A stretch of 64,000 nt of DNA from Clostridiaceae bacterium BRH_c20a (GTDB taxonomy: Bacteria; Bacillota; Peptococcia; Peptococcales; BICA1-8), in NCBI GenBank assembly GCA_000961765.1, contig LADT01000088.1, positions 1-64,000 on the forward strand, given 5' to 3'. Positions 44,955 through 54,710 of the stretch are shown here, one piece after another (position 1 is the first letter of the stretch; each line of letters begins with the position of its first letter). The notes beneath the pieces are model-generated. The model saw only the letters and a program-made list of their open reading frames with translations. It did no database searches and had not been told where the DNA came from. Made by a program: the position numbers and the translations under genes.

Positions 44955-46970
44955 TTAGTAGTTTTGGCAGAGGGCTGTATTGAATTTTTCTGCCGTTTGT
45001 TTATGCACGCCCAACTTCCAAGTACGATATTCTAATGCATCAAGTATCTTTTTGGCAGAAATTTCTGGGTCAAGCTCAAACATGAAGTATCCGCCATAAA
45101 CATCAGATGCAATTTGAGTTGCAATACTATAAAATAATTCACTGCCTTCTAGTGGAGGCATTGAACCAACGTGAACAGGAACACCTAAGGTAACAAACCA
45201 GGAGCCGATTGCTACTGCTTTACCGCTCATAGCTTCCGGTGCTGAAGCAACAAAAGGAACTTTTGGTGTATCTACCCCAAGGTCTTTGGCCATAGCAACT
45301 AATATGTCAGAAGCCCGAGTATTATCTACACATGATCCCATGAAGAAGGCCGGTGGCAGCTGACCTGTCATACCTGATTTCTCTTCTAATGTTTTTATGA
45401 AGGATTTAAGCCCTTCTCCTGCATATTCTTCTAGAGCTTCCGGATTTAAGAAGCCATGCTTGGCAAAAGCCTGGGCAGAACACCCGGTTGCTAAAACAAA
45501 TACATCGTTTTTCAGCATTTCTTTCAAGATGCCAATGTGACTTTCATCTTGTGGCCTTTTGATATTATTACATCCGGCAAAAAGGACTACACCTTTTATC
45601 TGTCCAGATTGTATTGCATCGTTTAAAACTCGGATTGGGTTATCAGGATTAACAGAAGCAAATAAATCTGTTAGGGCCTCATAGCTGAATCCGGCGACAA
45701 CCTTGTGTTTAACATCGGGAATTTGAATCGTCTGACCATTACGATTTTTATAGGATTCAATCCCTAGACGAATAATTTGTTTGGCTTGTTCTAGTGCAGT
45801 TTCTATTTCAAATGGTATATGATAAGAACCAGGAATTTTTGCAATGTTCGAGGTAGTAATTATTTTAGTATGGTAACATTCTGCAACTTGTTTTATTCCA
45901 GGCATAATGCATTGCACGTCTACCACAACTGCATCCATTGCACCGGTAACAATTGCTAGCTCCGTGGAAGCAAAGGAGGTTGCTAAAGGTATACCTTTAC
46001 GCATCAATACTTCATTACCAGTACAGCACATACCAACAATATTAAGTCCTTGAGCGCCTGCAGCCTTAGCTTCAGCTTCCATCTCTTCTGCTGCTTCTAC
46101 AACCTTTTCACTTAAAAGCGGATTATGACCATGAACAGCTATGTTAATCTTATTGGCATCTAGAACACCTAAGTTTGCTTCAGTAACAACAGGCTTGGGT
46201 GTTCCAAAAAGTACATCTGAAAGGTCTGATGCAAGATGCATTCCAGCATAATCTGTAAGGGACACTTTCAAAGCATTAAAAATAATATTAACAGGATCAT
46301 CATCATTACCAATATGAGCTTCTGCTAATAAATCAGCAATCTCAACTAAATTACCTGCCGGCATGACGTTACATTCATTATATTTGTCTAAACGTTCCTG
46401 ATTTAATGTGCTTTTAATCCATAAATTTTCCCCAAATCCAGGAAGACGGGAAAAATCTTCTAATGCTTTTACGGAAACTTCTTTAACTAGGGTCATGTCA
46501 TCTTTTCCTTCGGTTGCTAACCCTATCATTTTGGCAACTCGCCGTAATTTATCTGGGTCTGTCACCTTATAGTCAGGAGCTTTGCCTTCTGATAATTGCA
46601 TTAAGGCATGGGCAATGTGACGGGCATGTTCATTGTGTGAAGCTGCACCTGTAAGTATAAGAGTACCTACCCCTCTGGCAACAATAGTCCATGCAGAAGC
46701 TCCGCAGATACCCTTACTATTTAGATCATCGGTCTTTAAACGGCAAGGACCCATTATACAAAATCTACAACAAAGTCCTTTGTAACCAAATTGACATTGT
46801 GGCTGCATTTCCGTAAAGCGATCAAAAGCTGTTTTGACCCCATCATTTTCAGCCTTAATTATTAATTCAAGGGCTGCTGGGTCTATTGTTCGTTTGTTAC
46901 TTTTTGGTTCTTTGACGCGCACTGCATCAGATGGTTTTGCAGTGTGGCTTAAGTCCCTAAACCTTGGCAT
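44955..46970 (-). CDS. acsA: CO dehydrogenase subunit of CODH/ACS
   Basis: 671 residues. The B/D-cluster block is QPQCQFGYKGLCCRFC...GPCRL...GICGA. C-cluster ligands are all recognisable: VHGHNP, GMCCTGNE, VVDVQC, LFAGCNN, LATGCSA and FMGSCVD. The lysine in EAMSGKAVAIG and the histidine ladder ASHNEHARHIAH are also present. It reduces CO2 to CO and channels it to AcsB. Compared with it, the CooS homologue at 19880-21781 is clearly altered at the active site. Confidence 0.97.
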   Translation of the reverse strand: MPRFRDLSHTAKPSDAVRVKEPKSNKRTIDPAALELIIKAENDGVKTAFDRFTEMQPQCQFGYKGLCCRFCIMGPCRLKTDDLNSKGICGASAWTIVARGVGTLILTGAASHNEHARHIAHALMQLSEGKAPDYKVTDPDKLRRVAKMIGLATEGKDDMTLVKEVSVKALEDFSRLPGFGENLWIKSTLNQERLDKYNECNVMPAGNLVEIADLLAEAHIGNDDDPVNIIFNALKVSLTDYAGMHLASDLSDVLFGTPKPVVTEANLGVLDANKINIAVHGHNPLLSEKVVEAAEEMEAEAKAAGAQGLNIVGMCCTGNEVLMRKGIPLATSFASTELAIVTGAMDAVVVDVQCIMPGIKQVAECYHTKIITTSNIAKIPGSYHIPFEIETALEQAKQIIRLGIESYKNRNGQTIQIPDVKHKVVAGFSYEALTDLFASVNPDNPIRVLNDAIQSGQIKGVVLFAGCNNIKRPQDESHIGILKEMLKNDVFVLATGCSAQAFAKHGFLNPEALEEYAGEGLKSFIKTLEEKSGMTGQLPPAFFMGSCVDNTRASDILVAMAKDLGVDTPKVPFVASAPEAMSGKAVAIGSWFVTLGVPVHVGSMPPLEGSELFYSIATQIASDVYGGYFMFELDPEISAKKILDALEYRTWKLGVHKQTAEKFNTALCQNY

Positions 46971-46983
46971 ACACTTACCTCCT

Positions 46984-47745
46984 TTAATTAATTGCCTGAT
47001 ATTTTAAGAGCTCTTGGTATATATTTTCAATTCCCGCATTAAATACAGGAACATCATCAACACTTTTACCCATTGCCATATCCAAAACTTCTTCTGAAAA
47101 CGGAATACTTCCTATTAGCTTTTCACCTTCAAGATTAGATTTTAGGAATTGGATTTCTTCTTCCTTGCGGATTTTGTTAGCTACGAAAAATATACTTTTT
47201 ACACCAATTTCTCTAGCTAATTTTGCGATAACTTTAGCTGTAGCTACACTTACCTTTGATGGCTCAGTAACTATAAGCATTACATCTACACCTTTGGCAG
47301 TTCCCCGTGTAAGATGCTCAATACCTGCCCCCATATCCAAAAGTACTACGTCTTCACTTGTAACAATCAAGGATTTTAATAATGCATTTAAAAATGTATT
47401 TTCTCTGCAATAGCAAGCTGATCCACCTTTTTTAACTGCACCCATTTTAAGAAGACGGATGTTTCCGTGTTTTATAGAATACTTTTCCAACACGTCATCG
47501 ACCTTTGGATTAAGAGAGTAGTAAGCTCCATCACCTCCTAGTTTTTCATCTATCAATTCCTTCATCTCAACAATTGGTGGTAAAGCTAGGATTTTATCTT
47601 CAGGAAGACCTAACACATTACCTAAACTAATATCTGGATCGGCATCAACGGCAAATACATTGAAATCCTGAGCAAAGCGCTTTACGATAGCAGCTGATAA
47701 AGTGGTCTTTCCCACACCGCCCTTGCCAGAAATAGCTATTTTCAC
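46984..47745 (-). CDS. cooC: CooC-type CODH maturation ATPase
   Basis: 253 residues starting GTG AAA ATA (MKIAISGKGGVGKTT...), the deviant Walker A of the MinD/CooC family. DADPDISLGNVLG follows at about 39. GGSACYCRENTFLNAL (~108-123) gives the Cys-x-Cys nickel site. VVLLDMGAGIEHLTRGTAKG is the switch II region. It inserts nickel into the C-cluster of AcsA using ATP. As first gene of the acs operon it has AGGGTGAG upstream and a 335-base leader region. Confidence 0.92.
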   Translation of the reverse strand: MKIAISGKGGVGKTTLSAAIVKRFAQDFNVFAVDADPDISLGNVLGLPEDKILALPPIVEMKELIDEKLGGDGAYYSLNPKVDDVLEKYSIKHGNIRLLKMGAVKKGGSACYCRENTFLNALLKSLIVTSEDVVLLDMGAGIEHLTRGTAKGVDVMLIVTEPSKVSVATAKVIAKLAREIGVKSIFFVANKIRKEEEIQFLKSNLEGEKLIGSIPFSEEVLDMAMGKSVDDVPVFNAGIENIYQELLKYQAIN

Positions 47746-48080
47746 AGGTGCTCACCCTTTCAATTTTTTTCGGATATATTCCCCATTCAATCATATAAAT
47801 CCTTTTTATCCAAACTATAAATTTTACTTTGTTAATTGTTTAAAATATTTTTACTTATTAGAATAGTTGGCAATTATCAGAAAATACTTCACATGTAATA
47901 TTTATTCTACATACTTTCTACTTTTCCTTCAAATTTTATTTATTAATAAAATAAAATCTGAATTTAACCAATAAACTAAATTTATTGTTTAAGGTATTCC
48001 TAAAGAAATTTTACTTTATATCTAAAAAATTTGCAATTTAATAGAATATTCTTTATTATTTGATATCTTTTAGATTTAAA
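47746..48080. other. Promoter region of the acs operon, no gene seen
   Basis: Very AT-rich (runs of A and T). It must contain the promoter for cooC-acsABC and the terminator region of the converging reads, but I found no clear -35/-10 pair or operator by eye. Confidence 0.4.
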
Positions 48081-48431
48081 TTAAAAAGCATCCTTAATAA
48101 TTTCTATTTCTAATTCATTCCCTTGCTGCCATACAATTCCAATAACGTCAAATCGACAGTACATATGATAAAGATTGTTTTTCATAAGATAAAACTCGGC
48201 AACCTGTCGTAATTTTCTTTGCTTTTTAGTATTAACTGTCTCTTGAGGTAGTCCATATTTTCCATTACTTTTAGACCTTACTTCAATAAAGACTAAAGTA
48301 TCTTGATCTATTGCGATAAGATCTATCTCCCCTAATTTACACCTAAAATTCTGGACTAATATTTTATAGCCTAAGCTCATAATTTTTTTTAAAGCCATTG
48401 CCTCGCCTCTAATACCTAAATCTTTAGTCAT
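48081..48431 (-). CDS. YraN family (UPF0102) putative endonuclease
   Basis: 116 residues from ATG 48431. The nuclease-like core is KLGEIDLIAIDQDTLVFIEV followed by RSKSNGKYG, where E, D and E-x-(K/R) form the usual restriction-endonuclease-fold triad; the last basic residue is Arg. GIRGEAMALKKIMSLGYKIL begins the domain. Members are often found close to rnhB; here the nuo operon separates them. The biological role is not firmly established. Confidence 0.85.
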   Translation of the reverse strand: MTKDLGIRGEAMALKKIMSLGYKILVQNFRCKLGEIDLIAIDQDTLVFIEVRSKSNGKYGLPQETVNTKKQRKLRQVAEFYLMKNNLYHMYCRFDVIGIVWQQGNELEIEIIKDAF

Positions 48432-48569
48432 ATTCAATACTTCCTCTAATTTTATTTAAAAATAGCCTGCTAATATACACTTAACTTTTAGTATAGATTA
48501 AAGTAATTACTAAATAAAGCGCCTTTTCCCATCTATACTAATTATAAGATTTCTTAATAATTAAGTAAA

Positions 48570-48606
48570 AAAGTATGACTTGCACCATAGGTACAAGTCA
48601 TACTTT
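48570..48606. terminator. Terminator of the nuo operon
   Basis: AAAGTATGACTTG / CAAGTCATACTTT arms (13 bp, plus ACC/GGT after a mismatch), with the loop ATA, 20 bases after the nuoN stop. An A/T run on the left side gives a U-tract on the minus strand. Confidence 0.75.
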
Positions 48607-48626
48607 GACACAAGCAAAGCTATCAT

Positions 48627-50057
48627 TTAAAAGAACGTTTTTGCAACTTGAGTTGCTAAGTTGGTTAAAGGTGTAGGGTAAATACCCAAGAATAATGTGA
48701 TAAGTGTAATAGCTAAGAGGGTAATCTGGATCGGTAAATTTACTTTTATTTGGCTATCCTCATGGGGATCTTTAAAATACATAGCCTTTGCTACAAGTAA
48801 ATAATAATAAACCGAAACCATACTCATACCCAAAGCTACAAATACTAACCAGACATAGCCCTGTTCCATAATAGCTCTAAATAGTTGGAACTTACCGACA
48901 AAGCCCGCCAAAGGAGGTATACCAGCTAGTGATAAAAGACTGGCTAGCATTACTGCAGCTAGAAAGGGTGAACGTTTCCATAGACCGTTGTAGTCCTGGA
49001 CTTCATCGCCGCCTCCTGCCTGTGAAAAAGCTATTATTACACCAAAAGCACCCATATTACAAAAGACATAAATCATAGCATAAAATAATGCTGCCGACAC
49101 ACCAACTGTAGAAAATGCAATCAGTCCTAGAAGGATATATCCAGCTTGAGCAACACCTGAGAAGGCTAGCATTCTTTTAATATTTTTCTGGGGTATTGCG
49201 ACAAAGTTACCTAATACTATTGTCAGAACTGTTAAGACGACTATTATCGGCATCCACAACTCCTGATTTCCAGGTAATGCGTGCATAAATACCCGGAGGA
49301 GTACTCCAAAAGCAGCCCCTTTAGATGCCACTGATAATAAGGCAGTAACAGGAGTCGGGGCACCTTCATACACATCAGGTGTCCACATATGAAAGGGAAC
49401 TGCTGAGATTTTAAACCCAAAACCACTAATCAGAAATATGATACCCAGTACTAAAATTGGTGCTGTTTCACCTTGAGCAATATATTCCATTACTCCATTA
49501 ATACTGGTAGTTTTTGCTGCACCATAAACCAAGGTTAAGCCATAAAGGAGTACACCAGATGATAAGGCACTTAATAAAAGATATTTAATAGCTGCCTCAC
49601 TGGCACGGAATATATTTTTGCCAAAGCCTACTAGGATTATGAAGGAAATCGTCATTAGCTCTAGTGCTACATAAAGGGTAATAAAATCACCGGCGGAAAC
49701 CAGAGTTATCATCCCTAAGGTAGCAAAGACAACGAAAAAACAAAACTCCCCTAAAAATCCTGTAATGAATTTTTCCACATATTCTACGCCCAATATTATA
49801 GCCATTATTGATGATAATACAATAAGAATTTTCATGAATGAGCCAAAAGGATCAACAATATACATACCATTAAACAATGTTCCTTGAGCATCAATCATAA
49901 AATATAGAACTACTAGAACGCCGATTAACCCAAAGACTGTAAAATAAGCTAATCCTTTTTTCTGGTCTTTGGGAACTAGGAGGGAAATAATCATTACTAA
50001 CAAACCTAACCCGGCAACTAACATTTCAGGTATTATTAACGAAAAATTAATAGCCAT
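48627..50057 (-). CDS. nuoN: Complex I subunit NuoN (antiporter-like)
   Basis: 476 residues with about fourteen membrane helices, a Mrp-antiporter-type proton channel. YVALELMTISFIILVGFGKN carries the TM5 glutamate. FKISAVPFHMWTPDVYEGAP and TPVTALLSVASKGAAFGVLL carry the key lysines of the family. It is the last gene of the nuo operon, overlapping nuoM by one base. Confidence 0.95.
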   Translation of the reverse strand: MAINFSLIIPEMLVAGLGLLVMIISLLVPKDQKKGLAYFTVFGLIGVLVVLYFMIDAQGTLFNGMYIVDPFGSFMKILIVLSSIMAIILGVEYVEKFITGFLGEFCFFVVFATLGMITLVSAGDFITLYVALELMTISFIILVGFGKNIFRASEAAIKYLLLSALSSGVLLYGLTLVYGAAKTTSINGVMEYIAQGETAPILVLGIIFLISGFGFKISAVPFHMWTPDVYEGAPTPVTALLSVASKGAAFGVLLRVFMHALPGNQELWMPIIVVLTVLTIVLGNFVAIPQKNIKRMLAFSGVAQAGYILLGLIAFSTVGVSAALFYAMIYVFCNMGAFGVIIAFSQAGGGDEVQDYNGLWKRSPFLAAVMLASLLSLAGIPPLAGFVGKFQLFRAIMEQGYVWLVFVALGMSMVSVYYYLLVAKAMYFKDPHEDSQIKVNLPIQITLLAITLITLFLGIYPTPLTNLATQVAKTFF

Positions 50058-51544
50058 TAAAACATCCCCCCTACCTTAGGTGTTGTTAAATATTGCTGGA
50101 CAAAAGGATCTACTCCGTTATTAATCAGTTCCATTAATAATGAGGGGAAGAAACCAAGGAATAATAATACACCACATAATATTACGATAGGCACTAATTC
50201 AATTCCTCGAACATCTTCGAGCCCATCCCATTTAGGATTTCTAGGTCCAAAAAATACATTCTGCACAACTCTTAATACATAGACTGCAGTTATCACTATA
50301 CCAGATATAGCAAGAATAGTTAGTACGGGATATACCCTAAAGGATCCAACAAATATGGCAAATTCCGCTACGAAATTTACTAAGCCCGGTAGTCCTAATG
50401 ATGCTAAGCCGGCAATAACGAAACCAGCTGCAATTCTTGGCATTTGGTGAGCCAGACCTCCAAAATCTGCAATCATCCTAGTATGAGCTTTATTATAGAC
50501 ATTACCTACTAAAGCAAAGAATAGTGCTGTCATAATACCATGGGCAAACATTTGGGCTACTGCACCACTGATACTTAAAGTATTTAAAGATGCAACTCCT
50601 AACAATACATAACCCATGTGACTAACACTGGAATATCCGATAACAAACTTCAAATCTTTCTGGGCCATAGCTACCATAGCACCATATACTACGTTAACTA
50701 TACAAAGAATAGCTATCACCGGAGCCCAAAACTTTGCGCCTTCCGGGAAGATAAAAATGCCTGCTCGAATCAAACCGTAACCACCCAACTTCATCAAAAC
50801 ACCTGCATGCAGCATACTAACTGCAGTTGGTGCTGCTACGTGACCATCTGGTGACCATGTGTGCAATGGCCACATCGGAACTAAAAAGCCAAAGCCGACC
50901 ATTAGTAAGAGGAAGGCAAACTTTTGGAAACCAATATCATAGGTTTGTTGAGTTAGTGTCTGAATATCAAAGGTTCCTAATCCTGTATAGAGGTAAACAG
51001 CGATTATCACGATTAGAGCAAAGGCGCTACCAACTAACAGATAAATAGTCAATTTCATTGCAGAGTATTCTTTATTGGTACTCCCCCAAACCCCTATTAG
51101 GATATACATGGGGATTACAGCAATTTCAAAGAACAGGTAGAAGAAAAATAGATCGGTTGTTAAGAATACCCCAAATACTCCTGCAACAAGGGCTAATAAG
51201 AAAATAAAAAATTCTTTCACCCTTTTTTCAAGTCCCCAGGAAGCAAAAACCCCGGTAAAAATTACTATGGCAGTTAAAAGGACTAAAGGTAAGCTTATAC
51301 CATCTACCCCTAAACCATAAGCAACTCCTAACTCATCAATCCAGGGGATATGTTCAACAAACTGCAAGCCGCCTATGGATTGATCATAGTAAGCATAAGC
51401 AATCAAGGATAAAATGACTGTTAGACCAGTGGCTAATGCTGCCACAATTTTTATTACTTTATCCTCTTTCTGAGGAATAAATAGGATTATTAATACGCCA
51501 AGTACCGGTGCCAATAATATGCTTGAAAGTATTGGAAAACTCAT
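50057..51544 (-). CDS. nuoM: Complex I subunit NuoM (antiporter-like)
   Basis: 495 residues, fourteen helices. LFFFYLFFEIAVIPMYILIG holds the TM5 glutamate, FLVPMWPLHTWSPDGHVAAP and TAVSMLHAGVLMKLGGYGLI the conserved lysine region, and GYSSVSHMGYVLLG the next block. It forms one proton-pumping module of the membrane arm. The start overlaps the nuoL stop by four bases. Confidence 0.95.
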   Translation of the reverse strand: MSFPILSSILLAPVLGVLIILFIPQKEDKVIKIVAALATGLTVILSLIAYAYYDQSIGGLQFVEHIPWIDELGVAYGLGVDGISLPLVLLTAIVIFTGVFASWGLEKRVKEFFIFLLALVAGVFGVFLTTDLFFFYLFFEIAVIPMYILIGVWGSTNKEYSAMKLTIYLLVGSAFALIVIIAVYLYTGLGTFDIQTLTQQTYDIGFQKFAFLLLMVGFGFLVPMWPLHTWSPDGHVAAPTAVSMLHAGVLMKLGGYGLIRAGIFIFPEGAKFWAPVIAILCIVNVVYGAMVAMAQKDLKFVIGYSSVSHMGYVLLGVASLNTLSISGAVAQMFAHGIMTALFFALVGNVYNKAHTRMIADFGGLAHQMPRIAAGFVIAGLASLGLPGLVNFVAEFAIFVGSFRVYPVLTILAISGIVITAVYVLRVVQNVFFGPRNPKWDGLEDVRGIELVPIVILCGVLLFLGFFPSLLMELINNGVDPFVQQYLTTPKVGGMF

Positions 51545-53427
51545 TGTACACCTCCTACCACAGGTCCAGCCAGAAATAAGACTATTACAACAACTGCTGC
51601 AAATATAACTAGACCATATGTTTGCAAGCTGCCAGTATGAATATACCGTCCTTTAGCACCAGTTGTACGAATGAGCCAAGCAATACCATGGGCTATACCG
51701 TCAACAATATTCCGGTCACACCAGTTAAGTAATGCCGAAATACTCAATACAACTTTATTAAAAAACCACTGGTAAATCTCATCAATATACCACTTGTTAT
51801 ATAAAAACTTGTACAGAGGAGCAAATTGATTGGCAATTTTTTCTGCCGAGATGGCTTTTTTGATATAAACCAGCCAAGCCAAAAAGATACCAGCTGCAGC
51901 AATCAATGTGGAAGAACCCATAATCAAATAGTCAGGATGTGGATGATGGGGTTCACCAAAATATACATAGTAAGCAAAACCGTGCTCAAGGAAAGGAGCA
52001 CCTATCAATCCGCCAAATATTGAGAATACAGCTAAAATCATAAGCGGAATAGTCATAGTTAGTGGCGATTCATGGGCATGGTAATCACTGCGCTTTTCAC
52101 CAAAAAAAGCCAGGAAAATTAACCTAAACATATAAAAAGCTGTCAAAAATGCTGTAATAGAAGCCAGTACATATAAAAATGTAAACCCATTTGTCTTGGC
52201 AACTAGTAATATCTCATCCTTACTCCAGAACCCTGCAAAGGGTGGAATCCCTGCAATAGCCAGTCCTCCAATTACCATGGTGGTACCGGTTATTTTCATT
52301 TTTTTAAATACTCCGCCCATCTCAAAAATGTCCTGCTTATGCAGAGCATGAATAACACTACCAGCACATAAGAACATTAAAGCTTTAAAGAAGGCATGGG
52401 TAGTTAGATGAAACATACCAGCAGTTAAGCTGCCAAGACCAATAGCCATAACCATATATCCTAACTGACTTAAAGTTGAAAAAGCCAAAATTCTTTTAAA
52501 ATCCCGTTGAGTAATCGCTATAGTTGCTGCAAAAAATGCCGTAAAGCCACCAAGATAAGCAATGAATGTTATGGTTGCAGATGCACTTGCAAAAAGGACA
52601 AAGCCCCGGGCCAATAAAAATACGCCGGCCGCAACCATCGTTGCAGCATGGATTAAAGCACTAACGGGGGTTGGACCTTCCATGGCATCTGGCAGCCAGA
52701 CATGTAAAGGAAACTGACCTGATTTACCTATAGGCCCAATAAACACTAATATTCCCGCTAAAGTTAAAAATGCTAAATCTGTGGAAGCACTTATTCCTTC
52801 CGCCAGTTCTAGGAAATTAAAGGTCCCAAAATACAAGAAGAGAATAATAACCCCTATCATAAAACCAAAGTCAGCTACCCTATTAGTTATAAAGGCTTTT
52901 TTATTAGCTTGAGCTGCAGAATCCTTGTAAAAGTAAAAACCAATTAGCAGATAAGAACTCAAACCAACCAATTCCCAAAAAACAAACATCTGAAAGTAGT
53001 TATTAGCAATAACCAATCCCAGCATGGAAAAAACGAAAAGAGCTAAATATGAAAAGAATCTCGAAAACCCTGGGTCTCCATGCATATAACCAACGGAGTA
53101 AATCATGATTAATAAAGATATAAAGGTTACAACAAAAAGCATGCCGGCAGTCAGGGGATCAATTAAAGCACCCATTTCAATATATAGACCGTTTATATTC
53201 AACCAGGGTACCGCTATCTCTACCGGAGTATTCATTGTAATCTCATGACCAGTTAAGATAACCCGCAGAATATCAAAAGTTAGGATAAAGGAAACCACCA
53301 TGCTGAAAATAGCAGTTAAAGCACTTAAGAGTTGAAACCTCTTAAACAAAAAGGTAATTAATATAAAGGCTAATAAAGGAGCTAGGGGCACCAGCCAAAT
53401 ATATTTAATTCCGATACTTTCGATCAT
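51541..53427 (-). CDS. nuoL: Complex I subunit NuoL (distal antiporter-like)
   Basis: 628 residues. The core has MFVFWELVGLSSYLLIGFYF (TM5 Glu) and GPIGKSGQFPLHVWLPDAME followed by GPTPVSALIHAATMV, the most conserved NuoL stretch. The C-terminal part includes the lateral helix region and final transmembrane anchor (YGLVIFAAVVVIVLFL), with GEKRSDYHAHESP before it. It is the end of the proton-pumping arm. Confidence 0.96.
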   Translation of the reverse strand: MIESIGIKYIWLVPLAPLLAFILITFLFKRFQLLSALTAIFSMVVSFILTFDILRVILTGHEITMNTPVEIAVPWLNINGLYIEMGALIDPLTAGMLFVVTFISLLIMIYSVGYMHGDPGFSRFFSYLALFVFSMLGLVIANNYFQMFVFWELVGLSSYLLIGFYFYKDSAAQANKKAFITNRVADFGFMIGVIILFLYFGTFNFLELAEGISASTDLAFLTLAGILVFIGPIGKSGQFPLHVWLPDAMEGPTPVSALIHAATMVAAGVFLLARGFVLFASASATITFIAYLGGFTAFFAATIAITQRDFKRILAFSTLSQLGYMVMAIGLGSLTAGMFHLTTHAFFKALMFLCAGSVIHALHKQDIFEMGGVFKKMKITGTTMVIGGLAIAGIPPFAGFWSKDEILLVAKTNGFTFLYVLASITAFLTAFYMFRLIFLAFFGEKRSDYHAHESPLTMTIPLMILAVFSIFGGLIGAPFLEHGFAYYVYFGEPHHPHPDYLIMGSSTLIAAAGIFLAWLVYIKKAISAEKIANQFAPLYKFLYNKWYIDEIYQWFFNKVVLSISALLNWCDRNIVDGIAHGIAWLIRTTGAKGRYIHTGSLQTYGLVIFAAVVVIVLFLAGPVVGGVQ

Positions 53428-53440
53428 AATTTATCACCCC

Positions 53441-53749
53441 TTACCATTTGAGCCAATCCAAATTCTCAACATCAACTGAAGAACGGTCACGGTAAATGGC
53501 AATTAATATAGCCAACCCAACGGCTATTTCACAAGCTGCCACAACAATTACGAATATAGCAAATATTTGACCGGTTAAATCTCCAGGAGTTAAAAATTTA
53601 GTAAAGGCTACTAGATTTATGTTTACTGCATTCAACATTAGTTCGATACAAATCAATATTGCAATAGCATTCTTTTTAGATAATGCCCCATATAATCCAA
53701 TACAAAACAAGATGGCACTCAACAATAAATAATGGTTTAAGGTAATCAT
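53441..53749 (-). CDS. nuoK: Complex I subunit NuoK
   Basis: 102 residues, three helices. [20 protein letters not shown] contains the membrane glutamate essential for proton transfer (IELMLN), and a second glutamate lies in [18 protein letters not shown]. The start overlaps the end of nuoJ by four bases. Confidence 0.95.
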   Translation of the reverse strand: MITLNHYLLLSAILFCIGLYGALSKKNAIAILICIELMLNAVNINLVAFTKFLTPGDLTGQIFAIFVIVVAACEIAVGLAILIAIYRDRSSVDVENLDWLKW

Positions 53750-54255
53750 TTAGTGTTTTTCACCTCTCTTGCGATAACAATTGCACCTACCATTGCTACA
53801 GTAAGTAAAATTGCTGCTAACTCAAAGGGAATAACATAATCACTAAACAATAGTTCCGCTATATCCCCCATTGTATTTTCTGATAAAGCAGCAGTCCCCA
53901 TCTCCCAAGGAGTTTTGATTATATAGTTTGATAAGACGCCGAAGAAGGCAGTTACTACTATTGCTGCAGTATATTTATATTTCCCAAAAGTATTTGTATC
54001 AGCCATACGACCGTCACCGCGAGTAATCAGCATAATACCGAATACTATCAGGATAGAAACCGCTCCAGCATAGACCAGGACTTGAACTGCAGCTAGAAAA
54101 TCAGCATTTAATGTTAAATAAAGGCCTGCAATACCAAGAAAAGTCAGAATCAGAGCCAAAGCACTATGCACAATATTGTTTAAAAAGACAACAGCTAAGG
54201 CTGAGCCCAGAGTAACAAAGGCTATTAACCAGAAAGCTAATATGTTTAATTCCAT
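53746..54255 (-). CDS. nuoJ: Complex I subunit NuoJ
   Basis: 169 residues with five membrane helices. The signature [20 protein letters not shown], which has the pi-bulge helix, is present near residue 57. A longer loop follows ([18 protein letters not shown]), then two more helices. It overlaps nuoI by one base and nuoK by four. Confidence 0.94.
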   Translation of the reverse strand: MELNILAFWLIAFVTLGSALAVVFLNNIVHSALALILTFLGIAGLYLTLNADFLAAVQVLVYAGAVSILIVFGIMLITRGDGRMADTNTFGKYKYTAAIVVTAFFGVLSNYIIKTPWEMGTAALSENTMGDIAELLFSDYVIPFELAAILLTVAMVGAIVIAREVKNTK

Positions 54256-54707
54256 TATTTTTCCTCCTTACGTGCTGCTTCAGTTGCTTTTTCCGGTTGA
54301 GCATAAATTGAAGCAGATGCAGAAAGGTTCTGATTTTTAAATAAATCTAGTTTTACTTCTTCTTTATGATAAGTGGCAGTTTCAAACTCTCTAGTAAATC
54401 TTAAACATTTTTTAGGGCACGCCTCTACACATAAACCGCAAAACAAACAGTATGATTGATTAAGCTCATATGATGCCAGCTGTTTTTTGTTTTCTTCATT
54501 TTTTTCTGTAGTTAATTTAATGGCAGAATTAGGGCAAGCCTTTTCACATAAGCTGCAAGCAATACATTCATTAACATCTAGTTGAAACCCCCCCCTCCAG
54601 CGAGCAGCCAATTGGGGTTTCTCTTCAGGATATTTTTCGGTAAGTCTTTTCCTAAAGACATTTCTTCCAGTTACACTTAATCCTTTTAGTAAACCTTTAC
54701 CGTACAT
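54255..54707 (-). CDS. nuoI: Complex I subunit NuoI (two [4Fe-4S])
   Basis: 150 residues. Two ferredoxin motifs, CIACSLCEKACP and CLFCGLCVEACP, bind clusters N6a and N6b. The N-terminal VFRKRLTEKYPEEKPQLAAR and GGFQLDVNECIAC are as usual. In the absence of NuoEFG, these clusters are the likely entry for electrons from ferredoxin or an unknown donor. The C-terminal tail (ASASIYAQPEKATEAARKEE) is charged and variable. Confidence 0.95.
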   Translation of the reverse strand: MYGKGLLKGLSVTGRNVFRKRLTEKYPEEKPQLAARWRGGFQLDVNECIACSLCEKACPNSAIKLTTEKNEENKKQLASYELNQSYCLFCGLCVEACPKKCLRFTREFETATYHKEEVKLDLFKNQNLSASASIYAQPEKATEAARKEEK

Positions 54708-54710
54708 TTA

